Assembly (NCBI RefSeq): GCF_900302505.1
Contig: NZ_OMOJ01000002.1
Coordinates: forward strand, 62,001-126,000
Length of the DNA: 64,000 bases
Reading direction: 5' to 3'
Source of the DNA: Pseudoprimorskyibacter insulae
Lineage (GTDB): Bacteria > Pseudomonadota > Alphaproteobacteria > Rhodobacterales > Rhodobacteraceae
The notes under the pieces are model-generated. The model saw only the letters and a program-made list of their open reading frames with translations, searched no databases and was not told the origin of the DNA. Of the stretch, positions 24,594 to 33,351 are shown piece by piece. Each line of letters begins with the position of its first letter. The stretch's first letter is position 1. A program made the position numbers and the translations under genes.

Positions 24594-26171
24594 ATGGCAA
24601 GAATTGCCTTCATACTGTTGTGTCACCGCGACCCGGAAGCCGTCATCAAACAGGCCAGGCGCCTGACCGCGGCTGGTGACTACATTGCGATTCACTTTGA
24701 CGGCAACGCCAATGACGATGATTTCCGCAAAATCACCCAAGCCTTGCAGGACAACCCCAGCGTTTGTTTCGCAGATCGGCGGGTGAACTGCGGCTGGGGT
24801 GAATGGTCTTTGGTCGAGGCCACGTTGCAGGCCTTGAACGCCGCCGTCCGGTCCTTTCCGCGCGCCAGTCATTTCTATCTGATGTCCGGCGATTGCATGG
24901 CGATCAAGTCCGCCGAATACGCGCATAACTTCCTCGATGCCGCCGACCAAGACTACATCGAAAGCTTCGATTTCTTCACTTCGGACTGGATCAAAACCGG
25001 GATCAAAGAGGAACGCCTGATCTACCGCCATCTGTTCAACGAACGGAAGAACAAGAAACTGTTCTATGCCTCGATGGCGCTGCAAAAGCGGATGGGGCTG
25101 CAACGAAATCTGCCCGACGACATGCAGATCCAGATCGGCAGCCAGTGGTGGTGCCTGCGCCGCCGAACGATTGAAACGATCCTGGACTACATCGCCAAGA
25201 ACCGCCGGATTGTCCGGTTCTTCCGAACGACTTGGATCCCGGATGAGACATTCTTTCAGACGCTTGTCCGTCACCTTGTTCCCGCCAGCGAGATCAATTC
25301 GCGCACGCTGACGTTCTTGATGTTCACCGATTATGGAATGCCGGTGACCTTCTACAACGATCATTATGACATGTTGCTGAGCCAGGATTTCCTGTTCGCC
25401 CGCAAGATCAGCCCCGATGCCCGCGAGTTGAAGCGGCGGCTGGGCGTTCTTTATTCCAGCAAGGGCACGACCTTCGAAATGTCGAACGAAGGCCGCACGC
25501 TGTATGACTTCCTGGCCAAGAAAGGCCGGATCGGGCACCGCTTTGGCCCGCGTTTCTGGGAGACCGAGGCAACACTGGGCCGTTCGCGCGAACTGCTGAT
25601 TGTCGTGGCCAAGAAATGGCATGTGGGCAAACGGTTTACCAATGCCGTTCGGGCGCACACCGCCATTCCCGTGGCCGAATATCTGTTCAACGAAGAAACG
25701 CTCAACCTGCCGGATCTGGGCGGGATCGAAAACAGCCTGCTGAAACGGCACCGCCATCGCCGCGCCCTTCTGCGGCTGATGTACAGCTACTACAAATCGG
25801 ACCGCTTGCTGATCTGTATGGACCCGTCCTCGACCGAGTTGATCGAGGATTTCTGTACCGACAAGGCAACCGTTCGCCTGCTGGAAATTGAGACCGAATT
25901 TACCGACGATTACCTGACCGGCCATGCCAAGCGCGTGGGGCTGGCGGGCCCGCATACGCCGCGGGACACCTTCCAGCGCTTGCTGCCCAGCATCCGCAAC
26001 GACCTTGCTCAAGAAAGCGAGAAACTGCGCGAAATGAAGTACTCGTCTTTCAATAAGATCCGTGAAACAAACAGGCTCGAAGTGAATGCCCGCGCGCTGG
26101 CTGAGTTTCTGTCGACGACCGAAGACACGGCCACCCGGATCGCAAACACCGACGAATTGTTCAAAGACTAA
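24594..26171 (+). CDS. GT14-type glycosyltransferase with DUF5928 C-terminal region
   Basis: 525 residues. The first 280 residues resemble the core-2/I-branching beta-1,6-N-acetylglucosaminyltransferases: ARIAFILLCHRDPE at the N-terminus, WGEWSLVEATLQAL, HFYLMSGDCM, and GSQWWCLRRRT. The C-terminal 240 residues fit the region named DUF5928 in Rhodobacterales proteins, with a basic patch LLKRHRHRRALLRL and a helical end. The donor and acceptor are unknown. It is 12 bases before the HIT gene and divergent from the sulfotransferase. Confidence 0.82.
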   Translation: MARIAFILLCHRDPEAVIKQARRLTAAGDYIAIHFDGNANDDDFRKITQALQDNPSVCFADRRVNCGWGEWSLVEATLQALNAAVRSFPRASHFYLMSGDCMAIKSAEYAHNFLDAADQDYIESFDFFTSDWIKTGIKEERLIYRHLFNERKNKKLFYASMALQKRMGLQRNLPDDMQIQIGSQWWCLRRRTIETILDYIAKNRRIVRFFRTTWIPDETFFQTLVRHLVPASEINSRTLTFLMFTDYGMPVTFYNDHYDMLLSQDFLFARKISPDARELKRRLGVLYSSKGTTFEMSNEGRTLYDFLAKKGRIGHRFGPRFWETEATLGRSRELLIVVAKKWHVGKRFTNAVRAHTAIPVAEYLFNEETLNLPDLGGIENSLLKRHRHRRALLRLMYSYYKSDRLLICMDPSSTELIEDFCTDKATVRLLEIETEFTDDYLTGHAKRVGLAGPHTPRDTFQRLLPSIRNDLAQESEKLREMKYSSFNKIRETNRLEVNARALAEFLSTTEDTATRIANTDELFKD

Positions 26172-26183
26172 GGACCGCGCCGC

Positions 26184-26552
26184 ATGGCCTATACCTATGA
26201 CGATGAAAACATTTTCGCCAAGATCCTGCGCGGCGAAATTCCCAACCAGACCGTTCTGGAAACGGATCACAGCCTGGCCTTCCGCGATATCTATCCGCAG
26301 GCCCCGACCCATGTGTTGGTGATCCCCAAGGGCAAATACGTCTGCTACGACCACTTCGCCCAAGAGGCGACGGATGCCGAGATCCTCGATTACACGCGGA
26401 CGATTGGCGAGGTGTGCAAGATGGAAGGCGTGGCCGATGGCGGGTTCCGCATGATCGCCAATGCGGGCGAAGCGGGCGTTCAAGAAGTGCCGCACCTGCA
26501 TGTGCATATTCTGGCAGGCCGCCCGCTGGGCCGGATGCTGCAAAAGGCCTAA
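26184..26552 (+). CDS. HIT-family protein
   Basis: 122 residues with the histidine triad HLHVHIL at 104-110 and the N-terminal FAKILRGEIPNQTV. This is the Hint branch, nucleoside phosphoramidases that act on purine nucleotide derivatives in the cytoplasm. It is complete and directly follows the glycosyltransferase gene. Confidence 0.93.
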   Translation: MAYTYDDENIFAKILRGEIPNQTVLETDHSLAFRDIYPQAPTHVLVIPKGKYVCYDHFAQEATDAEILDYTRTIGEVCKMEGVADGGFRMIANAGEAGVQEVPHLHVHILAGRPLGRMLQKA

Positions 26553-26563
26553 AACGCCCCTTG

Positions 26564-26589
26564 GCGCAGCGGGCAATCGTCGGCTGCGC
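26564..26589. terminator. Weak hairpin between HIT and yqhA genes
   Basis: Seven-base arms GCGCAGC and GCTGCGC with a 12-base loop lie between two convergent stops. There is no T-run, so intrinsic termination is doubtful. Confidence 0.35.
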
Positions 26590-27081
26590 TTAGTCCTGCT
26601 TGTCCTTCGGGGCGGGTTTACCGGGCTTTGCGCCCATGAACCACGCCAGCGCCGCGATCACTGCGCCGATCCCGACACCGAGGCCCATCACGTCGGATTG
26701 GCCATCCCACGACACGACATTCCCCAAAAAGAGCACCGCCAGAACAACAATTACTACCGAGATCAGCTTGGTCTTCAGATCGTCCAGCGTTTTGATGGCC
26801 AGCCATGCCGGCAGCTTGACCCGGCTGTCGATAAACAGCTCATACAAGCCAAGCGCGACGATATAGAACACCGTTCCCATCAGGAACATGTCAATAATTT
26901 CAATGCTTTCAAGCGCAATTGCCTTGGCGGTTTTTCGGCTGACATAGTCTTCGGCCAGCGTTGCCTGAACCAGATGAACGGCTTGCGCGAACCCGTAAAC
27001 CAGCAACAGCGTGGCCGCCACAAACGCCCCTGCCACGGCGATCAGGATCAGATATCGGCTTAGGCCCAAGACCTTGTTCAT
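26590..27081 (-). CDS. YqhA/UPF0114-family membrane protein
   Basis: 163 residues with four predicted membrane helices: 8-30, about 62-82, 105-125 and about 130-150. The segments KAIALESIEIIDMFLMGTVFYIVALGLYELF and SRVKLPAWL are typical of UPF0114. The function of the family is not established. A soluble lysine-rich tail (GKPAPKDKQD) ends the protein. It is downstream of, and possibly co-transcribed with, the ABC ATPase gene 67 bases away. Confidence 0.85.
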   Translation of the reverse strand: MNKVLGLSRYLILIAVAGAFVAATLLLVYGFAQAVHLVQATLAEDYVSRKTAKAIALESIEIIDMFLMGTVFYIVALGLYELFIDSRVKLPAWLAIKTLDDLKTKLISVVIVVLAVLFLGNVVSWDGQSDVMGLGVGIGAVIAALAWFMGAKPGKPAPKDKQD

Positions 27082-27148
27082 TGCGCGCTCCCTTCGATGT
27101 GCTGGCCTTTATGCCTATCACAAACCCGGTTGAGGCCCTGCCAAAACG

Positions 27149-28084
27149 TCACGCCGAGGACCGCGTCAGCGACAGGAATACATCTTCGAGGTCCGCCTGT
27201 TCCGTGCGCACATCACGAATGCGGATGTTTTGGTCGCGCACGGCGGATAACACATCCTCTGCCGTGGTTTTTGTGGACCGGTAGGTGATCGCGATGGCGC
27301 CGCCCTGACGTTCCTCAACACTTAGCCCAACTGCACTGGGCAGTTCTGCAATCGGATCTTCGGGGTGAATGACCATAGTTTTCGCATCAAGTTGACCCAG
27401 CAGATTGGCCGTGCTGTCGCGTGCAACAAGGCTACCTTGGTTGATAATCGCGATCTCGTCGCACATTTCCTCGGCCTCTTCGAGGTAATGCGTCGTCAGA
27501 ATGATCGTCATCCCTTCTTCGCGGTTCAGCTTGCGAACATTGTTCCACAGCATTTGACGCAATTCGATATCAACCCCCGCCGTCGGTTCATCCAGAACCA
27601 GAACGTTGGGATTGTGGACCAGCGCCTTGCCCAACAACAGCCGCCGCCGCATCCCGCCCGAAAGCGTGCGCGCATAGGCGTTGGCTTTGTCCTCAAGGCC
27701 AATCATCCGCAAAATTTCATCGCTGCGGCGTTTGGATTTCGGCACGCCGTACAGGCCCGCCTGCACCTCAAGCGCGGCGCGGGGCGTGAAGAACGGATCA
27801 AGGTTCAGCTCTTGCGGCATCACCCCGATTGCGGCCCGCGACTGGCGCGGGTTGTCATCCTGATCCCAGCCCCAGATCTGCACATTGCCCGCCGTTTTCA
27901 CCACCAAACCGGCCAGAATATTGATCAGCGTGGATTTTCCCGCACCATTCGGCCCCAGCAAACCAAAGACAGACCCCGACGGAATGGTCAGATCAATGCC
28001 TTTCAGCGCCTCTTTCGGCCCCTGCCCCTTTTGCGAGGCGTAGGTTTTGCGCAGCCCTTCGATCCGAATTGCATCCTGTGTCAT
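27149..28084 (-). CDS. ABC transporter ATP-binding protein, YadG-like
   Basis: 311 residues. Walker A GPNGAGKST at about 45-53, Q-loop MPQELN, signature LSGGMRRR, Walker B VLVLDEPTAGVD and switch His in TTHYLEEAEEM. The C-terminal domain (about 240-311) is that of ABC-2 exporter ATPases and the overall pattern matches YadG. The usual permease partner YadH is not next to it: the neighbours are yqhA and, divergently, a zinc-finger gene. The substrate is unknown. Confidence 0.9.
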   Translation of the reverse strand: MTQDAIRIEGLRKTYASQKGQGPKEALKGIDLTIPSGSVFGLLGPNGAGKSTLINILAGLVVKTAGNVQIWGWDQDDNPRQSRAAIGVMPQELNLDPFFTPRAALEVQAGLYGVPKSKRRSDEILRMIGLEDKANAYARTLSGGMRRRLLLGKALVHNPNVLVLDEPTAGVDIELRQMLWNNVRKLNREEGMTIILTTHYLEEAEEMCDEIAIINQGSLVARDSTANLLGQLDAKTMVIHPEDPIAELPSAVGLSVEERQGGAIAITYRSTKTTAEDVLSAVRDQNIRIRDVRTEQADLEDVFLSLTRSSA

Positions 28085-28158
28085 CGCGTGTCTTGCTCCT
28101 CTGCGTCGGATCGCTCATAACGCAGGTAGTGCATCGAAAGCCAAAAGGGAACGCCGCG

Positions 28159-28338
28159 ATGACCACGCAAGCGCCGGAAACCAAGATCGTAGACGCCTAT
28201 CGCATTGCCTGTGACGGTGGTGAGGGGGCCCTTGGCCATCCGCGCGTCTGGCTGCAAATCCCGCATGACACAGGCTATGTGGAATGCCCCTATTGCGATG
28301 CGAAATACATCCAGAAGGACTTTGAAGGCAAAGTCTGA
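28159..28338 (+). CDS. Zinc-finger protein homologous to complex I NDUFS6
   Basis: 59 residues. A CHCC-type zinc site is complete: Cys18, His27, Cys43 and Cys46 (VECPYCDAKY). In mitochondria and alphaproteobacteria this small protein is an accessory subunit of NADH dehydrogenase that helps late assembly. The start at 28159 follows AAGGGAACG. A small hairpin follows the stop. Confidence 0.9.
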   Translation: MTTQAPETKIVDAYRIACDGGEGALGHPRVWLQIPHDTGYVECPYCDAKYIQKDFEGKV

Positions 28339-28341
28339 GAC

Positions 28342-28357
28342 GGGCAAAATCCTGCCC
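28342..28357 (+). terminator. Short hairpin after the zinc-finger gene
   Basis: GGGCA and TGCCC pair around a six-base loop, followed by TTCT. The stem is short and the U-run weak. Confidence 0.4.
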
Positions 28358-28432
28358 TTCTAAAACTGTCGCTGGAAGATTGGCGCGACCCATGGCAAAC
28401 CGTTGGCACACGCGACGGGAAGGAATAGCGCC

Positions 28433-31231
28433 ATGGGTACGTTCGGCAAAGACAGCCATCTGCATCTGATCGACGGATCGGCCTTTATCTTTCGGGCCTA
28501 TCACGCCCTGCCGCCTTTGACGCGCAAATCCGATGGCCTGCCGATTGGCGCGGTCAGCGGCTTTTGCAACATGCTGGACCGCTATGTTGAGGGCAAAACC
28601 GGCGACGATGCCCCGACGCATATTGCGGTGATCTTCGACAAGGGCAGCCACACGTTTCGCAACGATATGTACGATCTGTACAAGGCCAACCGCGAAGCCA
28701 TGCCTGAAGATCTGCGCCCGCAGATGCCCCTGACCCGCCGCGCGACCGAAGCGTTCAATATCGCCTGCAAAGAGCTTGAGGGCTATGAGGCTGATGACAT
28801 CATCGCGACCCTGTCCTGTCAGGCGCGGGATGCGGGCGGGCGTGTAACCATCATCAGTTCTGACAAAGACTTGATGCAACTGGTGGGCAATGGCGTCGAA
28901 ATGTTCGACGCGATGAAGAACAAACGCATTGACCGCGAAGGCGTGTTTGAAAAATTCGGCGTTTACCCCGAAGGCGTGGTTGATGTGCAATCGCTGGCCG
29001 GGGATTCCGTCGATAACGTGCCGGGCGCGCCGGGGATTGGTGTAAAAACCGCGGCCCTGCTGATCAACGAATACGGCAGTTTGGAAGCGTTGCTGGAACG
29101 CGCCGAGGAAATCAAGCAGCCCAAACGCCGCCAGACCCTGATCGACAATCGCGCCCAGATCGAGTTGTCGAAGCGGCTGGTCGCCCTGGATTGCAACACG
29201 CCGCTGGATTTTACGCTGGATGATCTGGAAGCGCGGCAACCAGTGCCGGAAACCCTGCTGGGTTTTCTGGCGGAAATGGAGTTCCGCACCCTGACCAAGC
29301 GGATCTCGGACCGGTTCAACGTTGATGCGCCGGTCATTGCCGATGCGCCCGCGGCTGAGACACCCGCCGCTGCGCCCGAATTTCCAACAATCGCCCCGGA
29401 TGCCTATGACTGTGTCCGCAGCCTTGACGACCTCGATGCATGGATCGCGCAGGCCCATGAAACGGGCTGGGTCGCTGTCGATACCGAAACCACCGGGCTG
29501 AACGAAATGCGGGCCGATCTGGTGGGGATCAGCATGGCGATCGTGCCGGGCAAGGCATGCTACATCCCGCTGACACATAAAACCGGGAATGCCGATGACC
29601 TGTTCGGCTCGGACGAGCTGGCCGAGGGGCAAATCCCGCTTCAGGCTGCGTTGGACCGCTTGAAACCGCTGCTGGAAGATCCGTCCGTGATCAAAATCGG
29701 CCAGAACATGAAGTACGACGCCAAGCTGCTGTCGCGCTATGGGGTCGAGGTCGCGCCGATCGACGACACGATGCTGATGTCCTACGCGCTGCATGGTGGC
29801 GAACATGGGCATGGCATGGATCTGTTGGCCGAAAAATACCTGGGCCACCAAACCATTCCGATCAAAGATCTGCTTGGAAGCGGCAAAAGCCAGATCACCT
29901 TTGACCGCGTCGGGATTGACGATGCGGTGAAGTATGCCGCCGAGGATGCCGATGTCACGCTGCGCCTGTGGCATCTGTTCAAGCCGCAATTGCATCAGGC
30001 CAAGGTCACCCGCGTTTACGAAACCATGGAGCGCCCCTTGGTGCCCGTGCTGGCCAAGATGGAAATGTCGGGAATCAAAGTAGATCGCGATACGCTGTCG
30101 CGCATGTCTAACGCCTTTGCCCAGAAAATGGCCGGGCTTGAGGCCGAAATTCATGAACTTGCGGGCGCGTCCTTTAATGTTGGGTCGCCCAAACAGTTGG
30201 GCGAAATCCTGTTTGACAAAATGGGCCTTGAGGGCGGCAAGAAGGGCAAGACAGGCGCCTATGCAACCGGCGCCGATATCTTGGAAGATCTGGCAACAGA
30301 ACATGAATTGCCGCGCCGCGTTTTGGATTGGCGGCAACTTAGTAAGTTGAAATCGACCTATACAGACGCGCTTCAAGAACATATCAACCCCGAGACCGGC
30401 CGTGTGCACACATCTTATGTGATCGCCGGGGCCAACACCGGGCGCTTGGCGTCGACCGATCCGAACCTTCAAAACATTCCGGTACGCACCGAAGAAGGCC
30501 GCCGCATTCGCGAAGCGTTCGTCTCAGAACCCGGTAAAAAACTGGTATCACTCGATTATTCCCAGATTGAATTGCGTATTCTGGCGCATGTGGCGGGGAT
30601 TGATTCCCTCAAACAGGCGTTCCGCGATGGCGAAGACATTCACGCCATGACCGCCAGTGAAATGTTCAATGTCCCGCTGGACCAAATGACGCCGGAAATT
30701 CGCCGTCAGGCCAAGGCGATCAACTTCGGTGTGATTTATGGCATTTCCGGCTTTGGCCTTGCCAGGAACCTGCGCATTCCCCGCGCCGAGGCGCAGGCCT
30801 TCATCGACCGTTATTTTGAACGCTTCCCCGGCATCAAGACCTATATGGACGACACGATTGCCTTTGCCAAAGACAACCAGCGCGTGGAAACCCTGTTTGG
30901 CCGCGTGATCCACACGCCCGAAATCGCCGCCAAAGGCCCTCGCGCCGGTTTCGCACGCCGCGCCGCGATCAACGCGCCGATCCAAGGCACCGCCGCCGAT
31001 ATCATCCGCCGCGCGATGATCCGCATGCCGGACGCAATTGCCAAATTGCCCGCCAAAATGTTGCTTCAGGTACATGACGAATTGTTGTTCGAAGTGTCGG
31101 ACGAGGCCGTGGACGACCTGATTTCCGTCGCCAAGGATGTCATGGAGGGCGCAGCCCATCCGGTTGTGCACCTGGATGTGCCACTGGTTGTTGACGCGGG
31201 CGCAGGGGATAATTGGGCAGCAGCGCATTAA
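28433..31231 (+). CDS. polA: DNA polymerase I
   Basis: 932 residues, full length. The 5'-3' exonuclease domain fills about 1-290 (LIDGSAFIFRAYHAL; GYEADDIIAT; DSVDNVPG). The 3'-5' proofreading domain keeps the acidic motif VDTETTGL near 350. The polymerase domain has motif A LDYSQIELR near 706, motif B KAINFGVIYGISGFG, and motif C VHDELLF near 880. It processes Okazaki fragments and fills repair gaps. The start at 28433 has GGGAAGGAA upstream; the upstream ATG at 28403 lacks a binding site. Confidence 0.97.
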   Translation: MGTFGKDSHLHLIDGSAFIFRAYHALPPLTRKSDGLPIGAVSGFCNMLDRYVEGKTGDDAPTHIAVIFDKGSHTFRNDMYDLYKANREAMPEDLRPQMPLTRRATEAFNIACKELEGYEADDIIATLSCQARDAGGRVTIISSDKDLMQLVGNGVEMFDAMKNKRIDREGVFEKFGVYPEGVVDVQSLAGDSVDNVPGAPGIGVKTAALLINEYGSLEALLERAEEIKQPKRRQTLIDNRAQIELSKRLVALDCNTPLDFTLDDLEARQPVPETLLGFLAEMEFRTLTKRISDRFNVDAPVIADAPAAETPAAAPEFPTIAPDAYDCVRSLDDLDAWIAQAHETGWVAVDTETTGLNEMRADLVGISMAIVPGKACYIPLTHKTGNADDLFGSDELAEGQIPLQAALDRLKPLLEDPSVIKIGQNMKYDAKLLSRYGVEVAPIDDTMLMSYALHGGEHGHGMDLLAEKYLGHQTIPIKDLLGSGKSQITFDRVGIDDAVKYAAEDADVTLRLWHLFKPQLHQAKVTRVYETMERPLVPVLAKMEMSGIKVDRDTLSRMSNAFAQKMAGLEAEIHELAGASFNVGSPKQLGEILFDKMGLEGGKKGKTGAYATGADILEDLATEHELPRRVLDWRQLSKLKSTYTDALQEHINPETGRVHTSYVIAGANTGRLASTDPNLQNIPVRTEEGRRIREAFVSEPGKKLVSLDYSQIELRILAHVAGIDSLKQAFRDGEDIHAMTASEMFNVPLDQMTPEIRRQAKAINFGVIYGISGFGLARNLRIPRAEAQAFIDRYFERFPGIKTYMDDTIAFAKDNQRVETLFGRVIHTPEIAAKGPRAGFARRAAINAPIQGTAADIIRRAMIRMPDAIAKLPAKMLLQVHDELLFEVSDEAVDDLISVAKDVMEGAAHPVVHLDVPLVVDAGAGDNWAAAH

Positions 31232-31234
31232 CAA

Positions 31235-32341
31235 TCATCTGACCACGAATTCCGCATGAAGCGCCCCAGCGGCCTTTATGCTTTTCAGAATGTCGATCAT
31301 GTCGCGTGGGCGCACGCCCAGCGCGTTCAGCCCTGCGACGACTTCGGACAAGGACGTACCTTCCGGGACTTCGGCTAAAGAAATGCCAGGGTCTTCGGTC
31401 AGGTCAGCATTGGTTCGCGGAACGACAACGGTTTCACCATCCGAGAACGGGTTCGGTTGAACGGCTTGCGGCGCCTCTTCAATTCGGAGGGTCAGGTTGC
31501 CCTGCGACACCGCCACGCGCGAAATGCGTACATCCTCGCCCATGACGATTGTGCCAGACCTTTGATCGACGACGACCCGCGCCCTTTGCTGCGGTTGGAC
31601 GGCGATGTTTTCAATCCGCACAATGGCATGCGCCGGACTAGCCAGACCCGTTTTGCCCAGATCAAGGGCAACGGTGCCCGCATCCGTCATCAGCGCCGCG
31701 CGGCGGCCAAAGGTCTGATTGATCGCGCGTTCGATCCGGTTTGCCGTGGTAAAATCCGGCTCGCGCAGCGCAAGGCGTATGCGGGTCATTTGGGTGAAGT
31801 CAAACTCAACTTCCCGTTCGACCCGCGCACCTGCAGGAATAACGCCAGACGTCGGCACGCCCTTTACAATGCGGGCGGCGTCGCCTTCGGCTTCGGCGCC
31901 GCCTGCAATCACCGTTCCCTGCGCGACCGCATAGATTTGACCATCCGCAGCATTAAGCGGCGTCATAATCAGCGTGCCGCCCAGAAGGCTCTTGGCGTCG
32001 CCGATTGCAGACACCGTAACGTCAACTTTGCTGCCTGACCGCGAAAAGGCATGCAATTCCGCAGTCACCAGAACGGCCGCAACATTCTTGGGCCGAAATT
32101 GTTCGCCCGTTACATTCACACCCAACCGCTCAAGAATGTTGGACATGATTTCTTCGGTGAAGGGCGCGTTCCGCAACCCATCGCCAGTCCCGTTTAAACC
32201 GACGACCAGGCCATAGCCGACCAGATCGTTGGCGCGGACCCCATCGAACTCGACCAAGTCCTTGATCCGAACAGTCTGCGCATTTCCGATCGAGGCCCAT
32301 AACGCGACAAACAGCGGTAAAATCCAGCGCAACACCGTCAC
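31235..32341 (-). CDS. flgI: Flagellar P-ring protein
   Basis: 368 residues, starting with GTG and overlapping the flgL stop by four bases (GTGA). A Sec signal (LPLFVALWASIGNA) is followed by the FlgI body, with VRIKDLVEFDGVRANDLVGYGLVVGLNGTGDG and the C-terminal SIKAAGALHAEFVVR. FlgI forms the ring that carries the flagellar rod through the peptidoglycan. It is the last gene of the motB-flgE-flgK-flgL-flgI set in this window. Confidence 0.95.
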   Translation of the reverse strand: MTVLRWILPLFVALWASIGNAQTVRIKDLVEFDGVRANDLVGYGLVVGLNGTGDGLRNAPFTEEIMSNILERLGVNVTGEQFRPKNVAAVLVTAELHAFSRSGSKVDVTVSAIGDAKSLLGGTLIMTPLNAADGQIYAVAQGTVIAGGAEAEGDAARIVKGVPTSGVIPAGARVEREVEFDFTQMTRIRLALREPDFTTANRIERAINQTFGRRAALMTDAGTVALDLGKTGLASPAHAIVRIENIAVQPQQRARVVVDQRSGTIVMGEDVRISRVAVSQGNLTLRIEEAPQAVQPNPFSDGETVVVPRTNADLTEDPGISLAEVPEGTSLSEVVAGLNALGVRPRDMIDILKSIKAAGALHAEFVVR

Positions 32342-33342
32342 CGCAAGTACTCCACCAACGACAGGCGCGAATTCCGGGCCGTGATTGCATATAGGCTTTC
32401 AAGTTGGAACTGCACCGCGTTCAGCTTTCCCGCAGCTTCGTATGGATCGGCCCCGATTAGGGCATTTCGTGTCATTTGAAGCGCTGATACCTCGGTCGCG
32501 TTTCGGGCCATCGCGTTTTCAATCCGTTCCTGGCTTGCGCCCAGTTCGGCCCGCAGCTCAACCAGCCGGGTCTGGACCGACAAAAGCTGATTGCCCGCCG
32601 CTGAAAGCATGGCGGATTGTAACTCATCCGTTGCGGCAATATCCGGATCGCCCGCCAGTTGGCCCATGACGGTCGCCTGCAGGATGTTTCGGAACACAAC
32701 ATGATCCGCGCGTAGGTCTAGTTGAACCGATTCCGTGTCGCTTAACGCCGAGGGGCTGCGTGACTGGTCGGCCCCTTTGTAGGCAAAGGTTGCAAACCCG
32801 CCGCCCGGCGCGTTGAACCAATCGGCCAGGCGCTGCTGAACATCAGACAAAGTCGTCGCGCCGGACAATTCGGATTTGACCGCCTGAACAATGGCATTCG
32901 GATCGGCCAGCGCCGACATGTCCGTTGCCACCCCTGCAAATAGCGAACGCCCCCCAACTTGGGTGTTCAGCTGTGACACCAAAGCAGAAAATGTCTGTTC
33001 CGCCGTTGCGGCAATTGCATTGCGTGCAGACCGGGCCGTCGACAGATCCGCGTTCAGGAAATCTGTTGTCAGATTGTCCGTCAAGGTTTGCGCGGTTTCC
33101 AAAACCGCCTGCGTAGAATCCGCCATCGCCTTGGTTTCGGTATTGGCAATTTTAAACGCCTCCGCCCGATTCAACGTGGCTTCGATTGAGGCGATGGTCA
33201 TGAGGTTGCCAGAAAAATGTGATGCCAGATCTGTTTGCAGGCCGGTGGTCACCTGTTGCGACAGGTCGTTCATCTGGGTTTTCAGGCGCATTTGGTTTGC
33301 GCGGGACACAAGCGATTGTGCCAAGTCTCCTATGGTCAACAT
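32338..33342 (-). CDS. flgL: Hook-filament junction protein FlgL
   Basis: 334 residues. The N-terminal helix LVSRANQMRLKTQMNDLSQQVTTGLQ and the C-terminal helix ending YAITARNSRLSLVEYLR form the paired coiled coil shared with flagellins. Its position between flgK and flgI, and its length, mark it as HAP3 rather than filament flagellin. It joins the hook to the filament outside the cell and leaves via the flagellar secretion system. Confidence 0.9.
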   Translation of the reverse strand: MLTIGDLAQSLVSRANQMRLKTQMNDLSQQVTTGLQTDLASHFSGNLMTIASIEATLNRAEAFKIANTETKAMADSTQAVLETAQTLTDNLTTDFLNADLSTARSARNAIAATAEQTFSALVSQLNTQVGGRSLFAGVATDMSALADPNAIVQAVKSELSGATTLSDVQQRLADWFNAPGGGFATFAYKGADQSRSPSALSDTESVQLDLRADHVVFRNILQATVMGQLAGDPDIAATDELQSAMLSAAGNQLLSVQTRLVELRAELGASQERIENAMARNATEVSALQMTRNALIGADPYEAAGKLNAVQFQLESLYAITARNSRLSLVEYLR

Positions 33343-33351
33343 CGGCTACCC

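Noticed and set aside
24474-26576. 700-codon open frame on the minus strand opposite the GT14 gene and HIT
   Set aside because: The plus-strand genes have clear motifs and starts; the antisense frame has none.
28115-30472. 785-codon open frame on the minus strand opposite polA
   Set aside because: Shadow of polA; no ribosome site or family motif, with the low-complexity look of antisense GC-rich DNA.
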